DNA of 46,463 nt. It comes from Bacteroidales bacterium UBA1309 (lineage in GTDB: Bacteria; Bacteroidota; Bacteroidia; Bacteroidales; Dysgonomonadaceae). Each line of letters starts with the position of its first letter. Position 1 is the stretch's first letter. A program made the translations under genes and the position numbers. Shown one piece after another: positions 23,101 through 31,743 of this stretch. Where the stretch lies: positions 1-46,463 of the forward strand of contig DBTT01000019.1 in the NCBI GenBank assembly GCA_002307185.1. The letters run 5' to 3'. The notes under the pieces are model-generated. The model ran no database searches, was not told where the DNA came from, and saw only the letters and a program-made list of their open reading frames with translations.

Positions 23101-23958
23101 TTATTGTACAATTTGATTGAAGGTCGTTTCTGCCATGTAAGACGAACGAACCAAGGGGCCGCTTTCTACAAACTTGAATCCAAGCCCAAGACCCAAGGCT
23201 TTGTATTTTGCAAATTGATCCGGATGAATATATTCCTGTACGGGCAGGTGTTTTTTTGTGGGCTGCAAGTACTGCCCGATGGTCAGCAACTGGCATCCCG
23301 CACCACGCAAATCTGCCATCAATTCGACCACCTCGTCTTCCGTTTCGCCCAATCCGAGCATGATGCCCGACTTGGTGAAAAAGCCTTTGCTCGCGGCGTA
23401 TTTTTGAACCTCAAGACTTCTCTCGTAACGGGCGCGGCTGCGGACTTGAGGTGTCAGCCTTTTCACGGTTTCCATGTTGTGACCCAAAATATCCGGTTGC
23501 GATTCCAAGACAATGTCCAATAATTCTTCCTTCGCATCGAAATCGGGAATCAATACCTCGACTTTCGTGTTGGGATTCTCTTTTTTCACTTCAGAGATAA
23601 GCTTTGCCCAAAAGTTTGCACCTTGATCGGGCAGGTCGTCCCTGTCCACGGAGGTGATGACACAATATCTTAGTTCCATCAGTTTGATACTGTTGGCAAC
23701 TTTTGCAATCTCGGATTCATCCACGGGCAACGGCCTGCCAGACTTGGTGGCGCAAAATTTACACGAACGGGTGCAAATGTCTCCAAGTACCATAAACGTC
23801 GCCGTCTTCATGTTCCAGCAATGACCTAGATTCGGGCATCGTCCGCTGACGCAGATTGTATGCAGATTGTTTTCAAGAATCAATTTATTTGTAAACGAAT
23901 ATCCCTGGCCGCCGCCAAGTTTGATTTTCAACCATTCAGGTTTTTTCACCCTTTCCAT
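23101..23958 (-). CDS. lipA: Lipoyl synthase (radical SAM)
   Basis: This 285-residue radical-SAM enzyme has the two cluster motifs expected of LipA. The auxiliary cluster is 'CVSGRCPNLGHCW' (CX4CX5C) and the SAM cluster is 'CTRSCKFC' (CX3CX2C). 'SVDRDDLPDQGANFWA' and 'NMETVKRLTPQVR' are conserved. It inserts two sulphur atoms into octanoylated lipoyl domains (EC 2.8.1.8). The ATG at 23958 directly follows an AT-rich leader. lipB begins 1 bp after its stop. The pair makes lipoate de novo. Confidence 0.97.
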   Translation of the reverse strand: MERVKKPEWLKIKLGGGQGYSFTNKLILENNLHTICVSGRCPNLGHCWNMKTATFMVLGDICTRSCKFCATKSGRPLPVDESEIAKVANSIKLMELRYCVITSVDRDDLPDQGANFWAKLISEVKKENPNTKVEVLIPDFDAKEELLDIVLESQPDILGHNMETVKRLTPQVRSRARYERSLEVQKYAASKGFFTKSGIMLGLGETEDEVVELMADLRGAGCQLLTIGQYLQPTKKHLPVQEYIHPDQFAKYKALGLGLGFKFVESGPLVRSSYMAETTFNQIVQ

Positions 23959-24062
23959 GTAACTTACTAATAATTTATATGTTATATTTTCGCAACTATG
24001 ACATGTGATTTATTTTCCCATTTCAATATTCACGTTGACTTATATAACATCCTTTTTCAGTT

Positions 24063-26207
24063 TCAGTTCAAAAAATCATCAAAATATCGGGTGATATGTT
24101 CGTGGAGGTGTACCCGGTCGGGACCTTGCACATTGTGTTCATGGCCTGGATAAAGGAAAAAATCGGGATGCGTGCCGTGAGCCACAGAAGAACGCAGGAA
24201 TTGAATGCTGTGCTGTGGCACAACGGTTGGGTCTTGGTCGCCGTGGATAATCAGCAAACGGCCTTTGAGGTTGCCCGCTTTTTCCACCATATTTGATTCT
24301 TCGTACCCTTCAGGATTTTCTTGAGGACGATCCATATAACGCTCTCCATACATGATTTCGTAGTATTTCCAATCGGTGACAGGGCCACCAGCAACACCCA
24401 CTTTGAATGTTTCGGGATGGCGAAGCATTAGGTTGAGGGTCATGAATCCACCAAAGCTCCAACCGTGAACGCCAATTCTTTCCGCATCCACATAAGGCAA
24501 TGATTTCAGATAATCCACGCCAGTCATCTGGTCTTCTGTCTCCACCACACCTAAATGGCGATGGGTGATGTTCTCAAAGTCCAATCCTCGGTTCGAGGTG
24601 CCACGGTTATCCAACGTGAAGACGAGGTATCCTTTTTCTGCCATGTAGATGTCCCATCCGCGGGCTTGTCCCTGCCAAGTGTCGGTTACTAATTGGGAGT
24701 GCGGGCCTCCATATACATACACCACCACCGGATATTTCTTCGACGGATCAAAATTCAAGGGTTTCACCAAGCGGTAATACAAGTCCGTTGTGCCATCCTT
24801 TGCTTTCAACTTATCTAACCCAATTTCGGGTAAGGTCATATTTTTAAAAGGATCTTTGGCCACATTAAAAATTCGCACTGAAGCTTTTGCCACATTTATT
24901 TCCGCCACTTTCCCCGGATTGTATTGCGAGGAATACACATCCAGGACTACCTTCCCACTCAAACTCAATTGTACTGCGTGCACCCCTTTTTCTTGGGTAA
25001 GCTGTGTGCGTTTGCCTGTTTTCAAATTCACTTTGTAGAGATGACTTTCGATGGGAGAGGCTTCATTGGACGTATATAATAAATTTTCGCCTTTCTCATC
25101 CAGGCCAATCGTGGAGCTAACTTCCCATTTTCCTGAAGTCAATTGTTTGATAAGTTTTCCCTGAATATCATACAGGTAAAAATGTTCGTAACCATCCCTG
25201 CGGCTAAGCCACAGAAATTGGTTCGGATTATTTTTCAAGAAAAAGACCGGATTTTCAGGCTCCACATATTTCGGGTGAGTTTCTGTAAACAAAGTAGCCT
25301 CCAATTTTCCCGTTGACGCATCATAACGTTTCATTTGCAAGGTATCCTGCCCGCGGTTGAGCTCGGCTACATAAATGCTTTTTTCATCGGAACTCCACGC
25401 AATGTTGGTCAGGTATTTTTCCTTCGGAGTGCCTGTTTTCAGAAAGACAGTTTGCTTACTGACTGGGTTGAAAACTCCAATCGTTACCTGATGGCTTTTC
25501 ATTCCGGCCATGGGATATTTGATGTTTTTCACCTCAGCTACCCTTGCCGAAGCGTCCACCAAGGGATAATCCGTCACCATCGTTTCATCCATCCGGTAGA
25601 AAGCAAGAAGGTTTCCTTTGGGCGACCAGAATGTTCCTTTCTTGATGCCAAATTCATTTCGGTGAACCGACTGTCCGGAAACGATGCCGAGATTGCTTTC
25701 CGTTGTCACGGGAATTTCTTTACCATCTTTTGCCATCACAAACAAATTGTTGTCTTTCGTATAGGCCAATGTTTTCGACTGCACGGAGAAATCATTGTTC
25801 TCGGCCTCTTTTGTTATAAGGAAGGTTGCAATTTGTTTTTTTGCAACGATGTCGTACAGATAGAGGTCGCCCTTGTAGTCCAAGCGGGCAATCGATTGTC
25901 CGGCATATGGAAATGATATACGGGGAAGGCTTTTGAATTTTTCTTCGCCAAAGCCCTCATTCAAGGAGTTCACACTGAGCAACACGGCATCTTTTCCTCT
26001 TTCTCCCACCAGAAACGCCGAATCGCCTTTGGTGTAAATAATTCGGTCGCCGTAGAAAGCTAATCCTCGAGGTAGCTGCGGGCGGAACTTGGAATAAGTT
26101 TCTCCTCCGGGAACAAGGTCTTCCAACGAAAGAGGAAGTTCCTCTTGCGAAAATGTATTCATTGATAGCAAGATAAGAGAGATTGAAACAAAGAATCTAT
26201 ACTTCAT
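24063..26207 (-). CDS. Exported S9 prolyl oligopeptidase, dipeptidyl-peptidase IV type
   Basis: This 714-residue protein has a signal peptide ('FFVSISLILLSMNTFSQ', about 4-20), a DPPIV beta-propeller (about 60-460) and an alpha/beta hydrolase domain (about 470-714). The nucleophile serine lies in 'GWSFGGFMT', the aspartate in 'HGDQDPTV', and the histidine in 'YPGHEHNV'. A propeller glutamate pair typical of aminopeptidase specificity may be in 'YRMDETMVTDY'-type loops. It would release X-Pro dipeptides in the periplasm or at the surface. Such enzymes can help use proline-rich peptides such as collagen fragments, which fits in a general way with the hydroxyproline operon in the same window, although the two are about 13 kb apart. 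It stands alone in its transcript. Confidence 0.94.
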   Translation of the reverse strand: MKYRFFVSISLILLSMNTFSQEELPLSLEDLVPGGETYSKFRPQLPRGLAFYGDRIIYTKGDSAFLVGERGKDAVLLSVNSLNEGFGEEKFKSLPRISFPYAGQSIARLDYKGDLYLYDIVAKKQIATFLITKEAENNDFSVQSKTLAYTKDNNLFVMAKDGKEIPVTTESNLGIVSGQSVHRNEFGIKKGTFWSPKGNLLAFYRMDETMVTDYPLVDASARVAEVKNIKYPMAGMKSHQVTIGVFNPVSKQTVFLKTGTPKEKYLTNIAWSSDEKSIYVAELNRGQDTLQMKRYDASTGKLEATLFTETHPKYVEPENPVFFLKNNPNQFLWLSRRDGYEHFYLYDIQGKLIKQLTSGKWEVSSTIGLDEKGENLLYTSNEASPIESHLYKVNLKTGKRTQLTQEKGVHAVQLSLSGKVVLDVYSSQYNPGKVAEINVAKASVRIFNVAKDPFKNMTLPEIGLDKLKAKDGTTDLYYRLVKPLNFDPSKKYPVVVYVYGGPHSQLVTDTWQGQARGWDIYMAEKGYLVFTLDNRGTSNRGLDFENITHRHLGVVETEDQMTGVDYLKSLPYVDAERIGVHGWSFGGFMTLNLMLRHPETFKVGVAGGPVTDWKYYEIMYGERYMDRPQENPEGYEESNMVEKAGNLKGRLLIIHGDQDPTVVPQHSIQFLRSSVAHGTHPDFFLYPGHEHNVQGPDRVHLHEHITRYFDDFLN

Positions 26208-26279
26208 AAAAGTCGGGAAATAATTGATTAGGAGAGATAATACTACATGTGATAGAATTTATCCATTGATTTGAAAAAC

Positions 26280-26287
26280 CAAAATTA
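26280..26287 (-). promoter_or_regulatory. -7 promoter element TAATTTTG for the DPP-IV-like gene
   Basis: The minus strand reads TAATTTTG (26287 to 26280), matching TAnnTTTG, 73 bp upstream of the ATG and just after the htpG terminator. No clear -33 box was seen. Confidence 0.35.
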
Positions 26288-26330
26288 GTGATTTATCAGT
26301 AAAAATGAGAAAAAAGAAGAAGCCTGTGGC

Positions 26331-26369
26331 AAAAAAACTGAGGCTGCCCAATTTCTCGGACAGCCCCAA
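26331..26369 (-). terminator. Intrinsic terminator of htpG
   Basis: On the minus strand GGCTGTCC pairs with GGGCAGCC (8 bp with one G-U pair; arms at 26358-26365 and 26342-26349) and is followed by seven Ts (26337 to 26331). It lies 26 bp after the htpG stop codon. Confidence 0.8.
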
Positions 26370-26394
26370 TCTGATGCAATCATTGTACTTTTTA

Positions 26395-28287
26395 TTAAAT
26401 CAGCTCGATGCTCCGTTTCACGAAATTGGCAAGCCCTTCGCCCTTCAGCATTCCGTTTGATAACAAAGCCAAGTCGATCAGCTGACGAACAACGGGTTGC
26501 TGTGCTGCAAAGCTTGCTGCTTCTTCTTTGGTTTTGCCATCCACATCGGCCAGCACTTTTTTCACCAATGGGTGGTCGGCATTCACCGTCAAATTGAAAT
26601 TTTCCGGCATGTCTCCGTACAAAGCAAATCCAGGTTGCATGGCCGACATCTCTTTCATGCGGCGCATAAATTCGTTTTGTGTGATCTGCAACGGCTGTCC
26701 GTTTCCGCCCAAAGCCTTGAGGGCAACTGTGAACTCAACCTTTTCCACTGTTGGCAATTGTGATTTGAAGGCTTCCTCCAACGATTCTTTTTGCGAATCA
26801 GACAAATCGACCTTGGCCTCCTCCTCTTTCGGTATAAGGTTATTGATCGTGTCGCTATCCACACGCACAAAACGGCTTTTTTCGAATTTACGTTCTAGCA
26901 AGCCGGCAAGATGAGCGTCCAATTGTCCGTCCAAAAGCAAGACATCGTAGCCTTTCGCCTGAGCCTCTTGGATGTAAGTGTATTGTTCGTCTTTGTTGCT
27001 GGTGTAGAGATAAATCAGGTTGCCCTCCTTGTCAGTTTGGTTCGATTCAATAAGGGTCTTGTAGTCAGCAAACGTGAAAAATTTGCCTTCCGTATTTTTC
27101 AATAAAGAAAATTTGGCGGCACGGTCGTAGAATTTATCGTCAGTCAACATGCCATATTCCACGAACAATTTCAAGCTATCCCATTTTTCTTCAAATTGGG
27201 TGCGGTCGCTTTTGAATATTTCCTCCAAGCGGTCGGCCACTTTCTTAGTGATGTGGGAAGATATTTTCTTCACGTTTTGGTCGCTTTGCAAGTACGAGCG
27301 CGACACGTTGAGCGGAATGTCCGGAGAATCGATCACACCGTGAAGCAGGGTCAAAAATTCAGGAACAATGCCTTCCACGGAGTCCGTGACGAACACCTGG
27401 TTGCAGTACAACTGGATCTTGTTCTTTTGAACTTCCACATTGTTTTTGATTTTCGGGAAATAGAGAATACCAGTCAATTTGAATGGATAATCCACATTCA
27501 GGTGTATCCAGAACAAAGGCTCATCCGAGTATGGATACAATGCCTGGTAGAATTTTTTGTAGTCTTCTTCTTTCAGGTCGGCAGGCTTAAGAGTCCAAGC
27601 TGGAGCTGTTTCATTGATAACGTTGTCTTCCTCCGTTTCAATAGATTTGCCGTCTTTCCATTCCGTTTTTTTGCCAAAAACCACTGGAATTGGAAGGAAC
27701 TTGCAGTATTTGTTCAACAAACGGGTAAGTTCTGCTTTTTCAAGGAAATTTTTGTTCTCCTCATCGATATGCAATATAATATCGGTCCCTCTCTCTGCTT
27801 TGTCAGCGTCTTCGATCGTGTATTCAGGATTTACACCATCCGAATACCACTTCACGGCTTGCGCACCCTCTTTGTAAGACTTAGTAATAATTTCCACTTT
27901 TTTGGCAACCATAAATGCGGAATAAAATCCCAAACCGAAATGCCCGATAATGGCGTTCGCATCGTCTTTATATTTGTCCAAAAATTCATTGGCCGATGAA
28001 AATGCGATCTGGTTGATGTATTTGTCGATTTCTTCGGCAGTCATGCCGAGCCCTTTGTCAGAGATAGTGATCGTGCCGGCAGGTTCATCCACTTTCACCT
28101 GCACTGTCAAATCGCCAAGTTCTCCCTTATATTCGCCCACAGAACCCAAAGTCTTGATCTTTTGGGTTGCGTCCACGGCATTTGACACTAATTCGCGAAG
28201 AAAAATCTCGTGATCGCTATACAAAAACTTCTTGATAATGGGGAAGATGTTCTCTGATGTCACCCCAATGTGACCTTTTTGTGCCAT
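26395..28287 (-). CDS. htpG: Molecular chaperone HtpG (Hsp90)
   Basis: This 630-residue protein has the three Hsp90 regions. The N-terminal GHKL ATPase domain holds 'ELVSNAVDATQKIK' (N-box), 'ISDKGLGMT' and 'GHFGLGFYSAFMVA'. The middle domain includes 'SRSYLQSDQNVKKIS' with the ATP-contacting arginine. The C-terminal dimerisation region ends 'LANFVKRSIELI'. As in other bacterial HtpG there is no MEEVD tail. Upstream I find no CIRCE element and no clear -7 box, so heat control, if present, uses another route. A dyad at 28473-28490 lies in the divergent interval shared with the sigma-factor gene. A strong terminator follows it. Confidence 0.98.
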   Translation of the reverse strand: MAQKGHIGVTSENIFPIIKKFLYSDHEIFLRELVSNAVDATQKIKTLGSVGEYKGELGDLTVQVKVDEPAGTITISDKGLGMTAEEIDKYINQIAFSSANEFLDKYKDDANAIIGHFGLGFYSAFMVAKKVEIITKSYKEGAQAVKWYSDGVNPEYTIEDADKAERGTDIILHIDEENKNFLEKAELTRLLNKYCKFLPIPVVFGKKTEWKDGKSIETEEDNVINETAPAWTLKPADLKEEDYKKFYQALYPYSDEPLFWIHLNVDYPFKLTGILYFPKIKNNVEVQKNKIQLYCNQVFVTDSVEGIVPEFLTLLHGVIDSPDIPLNVSRSYLQSDQNVKKISSHITKKVADRLEEIFKSDRTQFEEKWDSLKLFVEYGMLTDDKFYDRAAKFSLLKNTEGKFFTFADYKTLIESNQTDKEGNLIYLYTSNKDEQYTYIQEAQAKGYDVLLLDGQLDAHLAGLLERKFEKSRFVRVDSDTINNLIPKEEEAKVDLSDSQKESLEEAFKSQLPTVEKVEFTVALKALGGNGQPLQITQNEFMRRMKEMSAMQPGFALYGDMPENFNLTVNADHPLVKKVLADVDGKTKEEAASFAAQQPVVRQLIDLALLSNGMLKGEGLANFVKRSIELI

Positions 28288-28472
28288 AATTTTATTGTTT
28301 TGATTTTAAAATCACTTATATCTAAAATAATATTTTCTCTTATTGCCTTGCAAAAAAAATGCCAAACCCTTTGCTTATTCTCAAATACGACATTTTGTCG
28401 GTTAGAAAAAAATTGTGTCAGCCTTTGGATTTGAAAATATCTAGAAGATCAATATAAATAATTTTTATATTA

Positions 28473-28490
28473 CATTTCAAGGTTGAAATG
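28473..28490. repeat. Dyad CATTTCAA-GG-TTGAAATG
   Basis: Perfect 8-bp arms with a 2-bp spacer, 112 bp upstream of the ECF promoter and 186 bp upstream of htpG. It is a candidate protein-binding site; no T-run follows. Confidence 0.45.
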
Positions 28491-28584
28491 AGTGTGTAAG
28501 CCATATTATCTAATTGAAAAACAATAAAATGTGTTTGTTTGACCCAGAAAAGGATTTGTTTGTTTGAAAATTTAACTATATTCC

Positions 28585-28615
28585 TTTGGATTCCATATAT
28601 ATTTTCCTATATTTG
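28585..28615 (+). promoter_or_regulatory. Consensus Bacteroidota promoter of the ECF sigma gene
   Basis: TTTG (28585-28588), a 19-bp spacer and TATATTTG (28608-28615) match both boxes exactly. This is a promoter for the primary sigma factor, so the ECF gene does not appear to be mainly autoregulated. The leader would be about 70 nt. Confidence 0.75.
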
Positions 28616-28662
28616 TTGTAACAATAAAAAAAGTTGCATGTTTTAACTAAAGATGTAAGGAA

Positions 28663-28680
28663 TACAATAACTTTATTGTA
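28663..28680. repeat. Dyad TACAATAA-CT-TTATTGTA in the leader of the ECF sigma gene
   Basis: Perfect 8-bp arms separated by CT, ending 12 bp before the ATG at 28693. In DNA it could be an operator. In RNA it would fold close to the start codon and could affect translation. Confidence 0.45.
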
Positions 28681-28692
28681 ATATAAAAGCTT

Positions 28693-29220
28693 ATGGAAAC
28701 GAAAAATAAAAATAATGGATTTGAAGGTAAGCTAATCGACTTACAGAACAATATGATGAACTTCGCATTGACATTGACCACCAATCGCGATGAGGCAAAA
28801 GATTTATTGCAAGAGACTACTCTCAGGGCATTGGACAATAAAGAAAAATATTATGAAAACGTCAATTTCAAAGGATGGGTGTTTACTATCATGCACAACA
28901 TCTTTGTGAACAATTATAGAAGGATTGTTCGTAGCCAAACGATTATTGACCAAACAGATAATTTATATTACATCAACACTCCACAGGATTCAGGGTTTGA
29001 CACTCCCGAAGGGGCATATTCCATTGGAGAAATTAATAAAGCAATCAACAGCTTTACAGACGAATACAAGATTCCATTCTCCATGCATGTGTCGGGATAT
29101 AAATATGAAGAAATTGCGCAAAAGTTGGGTTTGCCGATCGGGACAGTAAAAAGCCGGATTTTCTTTGCTCGAAAACGTTTACAAGAAATCCTGAAAGATT
29201 ACCGTTATTCTCGAAAATAG
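28693..29220 (+). CDS. RNA polymerase ECF-type sigma factor
   Basis: A 175-residue sigma-70 family protein with region 2 (about 14-80; 'LIDLQNNMMNFALTLTTNRDEAKDLLQETTLRAL' and 'NFKGWVFTIMHNIFVNNYRR') and region 4 (about 115-168; 'YKYEEIAQKLGLPIGTVKSRIFFARKRL'). It lacks regions 1.1 and 3, so it is an ECF sigma. No anti-sigma gene follows: the next gene is a lipoprotein behind a strong terminator, so it is an orphan in terms of context. It is driven by a perfect consensus promoter, and a dyad lies just before its start codon. Its regulon cannot be told from here. Confidence 0.95.
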   Translation: METKNKNNGFEGKLIDLQNNMMNFALTLTTNRDEAKDLLQETTLRALDNKEKYYENVNFKGWVFTIMHNIFVNNYRRIVRSQTIIDQTDNLYYINTPQDSGFDTPEGAYSIGEINKAINSFTDEYKIPFSMHVSGYKYEEIAQKLGLPIGTVKSRIFFARKRLQEILKDYRYSRK

Positions 29221-29256
29221 TTTTGTTTACTGGTTTGTTATTGTTTTGTTGGATGA

Positions 29257-29297
29257 AATACGAATTGCTATGTTGCATAGCAGTTCGTATTTTTTTT
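29257..29297 (+). terminator. Strong intrinsic terminator of the ECF sigma gene
   Basis: AATACGAATTGCTATG (29257-29272) pairs with CATAGCAGTTCGTATT (29276-29291): 16 bp with one G-U pair and a 3-nt loop, followed by a run of Ts to 29297. Confidence 0.92.
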
Positions 29298-29335
29298 ACA
29301 TAAGCAAGGAGGTTCTTCCATTAAAATTGTTTTTC

Positions 29336-29343
29336 TATCTTTG
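29336..29343 (+). promoter_or_regulatory. -7 promoter element TATCTTTG for the thioredoxin-like lipoprotein gene
   Basis: TATCTTTG matches TAnnTTTG 41 bp upstream of the ATG at 29385 and just after the upstream terminator. The -33 box is weak. Confidence 0.45.
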
Positions 29344-29384
29344 AAGGGTAAAACACAAATTTAAATTTTAATTTTCCTTTTAAC

Positions 29385-30317
29385 ATGAACCGACTTTTCA
29401 ATTTTTCATTTGCATTGCTTGTTGTTGTAGCACTATTTTCTTGTGTAAAGAAGAAGGAAAACAATTCTGATGAATCTGGGACTAATAAAAAACTGTTTAT
29501 TTTGCCCAAAGCACCTATGATGTTAACATCTCCGTCGGATAGAGATGCCTTTTTGGCCTTGCACTACTTTGACAATTTCGATTTCAAAGACACAACGCTG
29601 ATACACTTGCCCGATGTGGGAGAACAGTGTATCATAGATTTCATCGCTTTATTACCTAAAGTTTCAAATAACTTGAGAGATAGCGCTATTATCCTTGCAT
29701 TCAAAAAAGCATCTGTCGAACTCAAAATGTATTCCTACTTTTGGAAAACGCTGGATAGGTATTTAAACGATCCCAATTCCCCTGTCAGAAATGAGGATTT
29801 GTATATCTCCACCTGCAAAAGCATCATGAAGTTGCCAAAAGTGGATGAGGTCATCACTAGCAATGCAGCTTTTAATCTAAAACAAGCCCTAAAGAACCGG
29901 ACAGGGATGCAGGCTGCCAATTTTCGATTTACCCTTGAATCCGGAAAACGGATGTGGATGAAAGATTTGAAAGGGAAATACACCCTGCTGTTTTTCTATG
30001 AGCCTGATTGCCATACCTGTATTGAGACGAAAGCTTTCATGCGGCAATCTGGGTTGCTTCACAATTTGATAGAGAGTTCCGTTATCACAGTATTGGCTTT
30101 TTATCCTCAAGATGATAAGCAGTTGTGGCTTCAGCGTTTGCCCGAATGTTCCCAAGATTGGGTAAACGGATACGACCCTGACGGTTATTTCACCGAAAAA
30201 CAGCCATATAATTTACGCGCATTTCCAACATTCTACCTCCTCGATAAAGAAAAAAAAGTGTTGTTGAAGGATGCTCCAATAGAGACTATTTTGGAATATC
30301 TGCAACAGAATGGATGA
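29385..30317 (+). CDS. Thioredoxin-like lipoprotein (DUF5106-type N-terminal domain)
   Basis: This 310-residue protein has a lipoprotein signal (cysteine 20 in 'VALFSCVKKK'). A helical N-terminal domain of the DUF5106 kind spans about 45-165 ('DAFLALHYFDNFDFKDTTLI'). A thioredoxin fold spans about 175-305: 'LLFFYEPDCHTCIETK' holds the active-site pair C209-H-T-C212, and 'LRAFPTFYLLD' the cis-proline. Bacteroidota have many such TlpA/ResA-like outer- or inner-membrane lipoproteins that reduce or shuffle disulphides in the envelope. Its partner is unknown. It is bounded by a terminator upstream and convergent queA downstream. Confidence 0.85.
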   Translation: MNRLFNFSFALLVVVALFSCVKKKENNSDESGTNKKLFILPKAPMMLTSPSDRDAFLALHYFDNFDFKDTTLIHLPDVGEQCIIDFIALLPKVSNNLRDSAIILAFKKASVELKMYSYFWKTLDRYLNDPNSPVRNEDLYISTCKSIMKLPKVDEVITSNAAFNLKQALKNRTGMQAANFRFTLESGKRMWMKDLKGKYTLLFFYEPDCHTCIETKAFMRQSGLLHNLIESSVITVLAFYPQDDKQLWLQRLPECSQDWVNGYDPDGYFTEKQPYNLRAFPTFYLLDKEKKVLLKDAPIETILEYLQQNG

Positions 30318-30348
30318 TCGTGAGGCTTACTAAGGCGAAAAAATCTGC

Positions 30349-31569
30349 TCAACCTTTCATCAGCAACGAACTGTCGCCGTAACTCAAAAAGCGGAAGTTG
30401 TGCGCAAGCGCATAATCGTAAATCCGTCGCCAGTCGCCTTTCACTAAGGCAGAAACCAAGAGCAACAAGGTGCTTTTCGGTTGATGGAAATTGGTGACGA
30501 TTCCGTCCACTATTTTGAATTCATAGCCCGGGGCAATGATAATTTGTGTGTCGGCAAGCAATCGGTTCAGGTTGTTTTTGTCAAGATGATTGAGGATATT
30601 CTGCAAAGCCATTTTCTTATCCAACAGATTCGATCCGTCTTGATAAGGCTGCCATTGGTTTACTTTGAGGTCGGTATTTGCATTACGCCCTAAATTTTCG
30701 CCGATGTAATACAAGCTTTCGATGGTGCGCACCGAGGTTGTTCCCACCGCAATCACTTGTCCTTTATGCTTCTGCAAGGCCTCAATCGTTCTGCGCTCCA
30801 CCGAAATAAACTCGCTGTGCATCTCGTGTTCGGCAATAGTTTGGGTTTTCACCGGCTTGAATGTGCCCGCTCCTACATGCAAGGTCACTTCTGTGCGCCC
30901 AAAGCCTTTGGCTTCTAAATCAGCGAGGACTTCCGGCGTGAAATGCAGCCCTGCTGTGGGAGCAGCCACCGAACCTTTGATTTTGGAATAAACGGTTTGG
31001 TATGTATCCTTGTCTGCCTCTTCGGTATCACGTTTCAAATAAGGCGGAATTGGCAATTCGCCTGTCGCATCCAGCAGGTCGGCAAAGGTGAACGCAGGGT
31101 TGTCCCACGAAAATTCGATGATGTGATGTTCGCCGTTACTTTGCGTGCGGCGCACGGTGAGCATCGTGCTAATGCTTTTTGCCGATACCTCCTTGCGGAG
31201 TTCGCCGGATTTCCATTTTTTCAGATTTCCCACCAAGCAATGCCACGAGCAACGTTCTGTTTGCTGGAAAATAAGGGCGTAATCGTGTGGCTCGGCCGGA
31301 TCGAGGCAGAATATTTCAATTTGTGCTCCGGTTTCCTTCTTGAAGTGCATGCGTGCCTGAATCACTTTTGTGTTATTAAACACCAGCAAACTATCTGCAG
31401 GTAAATGATCGGGAAGGGATGAAAAGGTATCTTCCGAAATTGTATGGTCTTTATATAGAAGTAGTTTGGACGAATCTCTTTTCTCAAGAGGATAAGTGGC
31501 AATGCGTTCGTCGGGCAAAGAATAGTTGTACTCTTCCATATGGATTTGCCCCGGATTGGATAAATTCAT
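30349..31569 (-). CDS. queA: S-adenosylmethionine:tRNA ribosyltransferase-isomerase
   Basis: 406 residues; the core 'YSLPDERIATYPLEKRDSSKLLLY', 'SLLVFNNTKVIQARMHF', 'TVYSKIKGSVAAPTAGLHFT', 'TLHVGAGTFKPVKTQTI' and 'EFISVERRTIEAL' is typical of QueA, which transfers and rearranges the ribosyl group of SAM onto 7-aminomethyl-7-deazaguanine in tRNA, making epoxyqueuosine (EC 2.4.99.17). It is longer than the common ~350-residue form and belongs to the extended type seen in Bacteroidota. The ATG at 31569 is used because a -7 element at 31590-31597 lies just upstream. An internal ATG ten codons later (31539) is an alternative. The gene is divergent from the DUF2027-Smr gene. Confidence 0.93.
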   Translation of the reverse strand: MNLSNPGQIHMEEYNYSLPDERIATYPLEKRDSSKLLLYKDHTISEDTFSSLPDHLPADSLLVFNNTKVIQARMHFKKETGAQIEIFCLDPAEPHDYALIFQQTERCSWHCLVGNLKKWKSGELRKEVSAKSISTMLTVRRTQSNGEHHIIEFSWDNPAFTFADLLDATGELPIPPYLKRDTEEADKDTYQTVYSKIKGSVAAPTAGLHFTPEVLADLEAKGFGRTEVTLHVGAGTFKPVKTQTIAEHEMHSEFISVERRTIEALQKHKGQVIAVGTTSVRTIESLYYIGENLGRNANTDLKVNQWQPYQDGSNLLDKKMALQNILNHLDKNNLNRLLADTQIIIAPGYEFKIVDGIVTNFHQPKSTLLLLVSALVKGDWRRIYDYALAHNFRFLSYGDSSLLMKG

Positions 31570-31589
31570 CGAATGTTTTTTTTATCCGG

Positions 31590-31597
31590 CAAAATTA
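31590..31597 (-). promoter_or_regulatory. -7 promoter element TAATTTTG for queA
   Basis: The minus strand reads TAATTTTG (31597 to 31590), 20 bp before the ATG at 31569. The -33 box is not clear. Confidence 0.35.
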
Positions 31598-31743
31598 GTG
31601 AACTTTGTCGAGAAATGAACTTGATGGAAGTTGAAATAATGAGATTTAAGTGGAGATGCCCTTGATTTCGAGTCGTTGAAAAATAGCAAAAAAATAGATT
31701 TTGCATTCAACCGGAAAAAAGCAAAAATCAGCAATTAAAAAAA

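Larger units (their letters stand above)
28288..28692. other. 405-bp divergent intergenic region between htpG and an ECF sigma gene
   Basis: It holds the sigma-gene promoter (28585-28615) and two 18-bp dyads of the same architecture (8-bp arms, 2-bp spacer) at 28473-28490 and 28663-28680. Otherwise it is AT-rich, with no RNA gene or ORF I would support. No CIRCE repeat is seen. Confidence 0.6.

Noticed and set aside
27196..27999. Plus-strand frame of 267 codons antisense to htpG
   Set aside because: The sequence is phenylalanine/valine-rich as expected from a complement of lysine/glutamate codons; htpG is certain.
28288..28692. CIRCE heat-shock operator for htpG
   Set aside because: No TTAGCACTC-N9-GAGTGCTAA or close variant was found.
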